6,141 nucleotides of DNA from an uncultured Bacteroidota bacterium (GTDB lineage: Bacteria > Bacteroidota > Bacteroidia > Chitinophagales > Saprospiraceae). Within the stretch, counting starts at the first letter, position 1, and each line of letters begins with the position of its first letter. The notes beneath the pieces are model-generated. The model saw nothing but the letters and a program-made list of their open reading frames with translations, was not told where the DNA came from and did not search any database. Positions 6,139-6,141 of this stretch are shown piece after piece. The DNA is taken from positions 1 to 6,141 of the forward strand of contig CALEIL010000547.1 of assembly GCA_937876435.1 (NCBI GenBank), given 5' to 3'. The translations under genes were made by a program, and so were the position numbers.

Positions 6139-6141
6139 GTG

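Larger units (their letters stand above)
5966..6141. other. Non-coding region upstream of the DUF6265-YCII gene
   Basis: There is no credible gene in these 176 bases. They contain the presumed promoter of the minus-strand gene, an A/T-rich tract (T7 at 6074-6080) and two perfect inverted repeats at the right edge. A 'gggtttg' near 6000-6006, read on the minus strand, loosely resembles the TTTG end of a Bacteroidota -7 box, but no properly spaced -33 element was found. Confidence 0.45.

Noticed and set aside
1..6141. CRISPR array, tRNA or rRNA genes
   Set aside because: No regularly spaced direct repeats and no cloverleaf or rRNA-like segments were seen on either strand.

Overview
The window looks like the right-hand end of an anti-phage defence operon joined to a decayed antitoxin gene and an ordinary chromosomal gene. 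A Bacteroidota-type host is my best guess. The reasons are the lack of a clear Shine-Dalgarno sequence before the genes, the style of the HigA/ImmA and DUF6265/YCII proteins, and the mixed base composition. None of these is decisive and I found no rRNA or tRNA.

Bases 1-3849 (+ strand, moderately GC-rich) carry two adjacent genes. The first is the C-terminal tail of a DUF1156-type adenine-specific DNA methyltransferase, cut by the left edge. Eleven bases after it comes a complete 1089-residue DUF499 ATPase. This ATPase has an N-terminal Swt1-like HEPN domain with an intact Rx4H ribonuclease motif, a P-loop (GFGGGKTH), a Walker B motif (ALILIDE) and the C-terminal DUF499 signature. DUF1156 methylases and DUF499 ATPases recur together, usually with a helicase, in phage-defence islands. 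The helicase and the methylase catalytic domain would lie to the left of this window.

Bases 3877-4980 (- strand, much AT-richer) hold a HigA-type antitoxin: an XRE helix-turn-helix fused to an ImmA/IrrE metallopeptidase domain. It converges on the DUF499 gene with a 27-base gap. Its frame is interrupted by two in-frame TGA codons, and the metalloprotease motif reads HQAAH instead of HExxH. No toxin gene lies next to it. I read it as a decaying, toxin-less antitoxin, although two sequencing errors cannot be excluded.

Bases 4981-5104 are a 124-base gap without a gene, containing one short hairpin. Bases 5105-5965 (- strand) encode a 286-residue exported protein that fuses a DUF6265 lipocalin-like domain to a YCII domain. 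Bases 5966-6141 are non-coding and end in two closely spaced perfect inverted repeats, probably a terminator or regulatory structure of a gene beyond the right edge.

Functionally, the left pair is the coherent unit: modification (methylase) plus an ATPase carrying a potential RNA-cleaving domain. The antitoxin remnant marks the edge of the island. The DUF6265-YCII gene appears to be unrelated flanking sequence.
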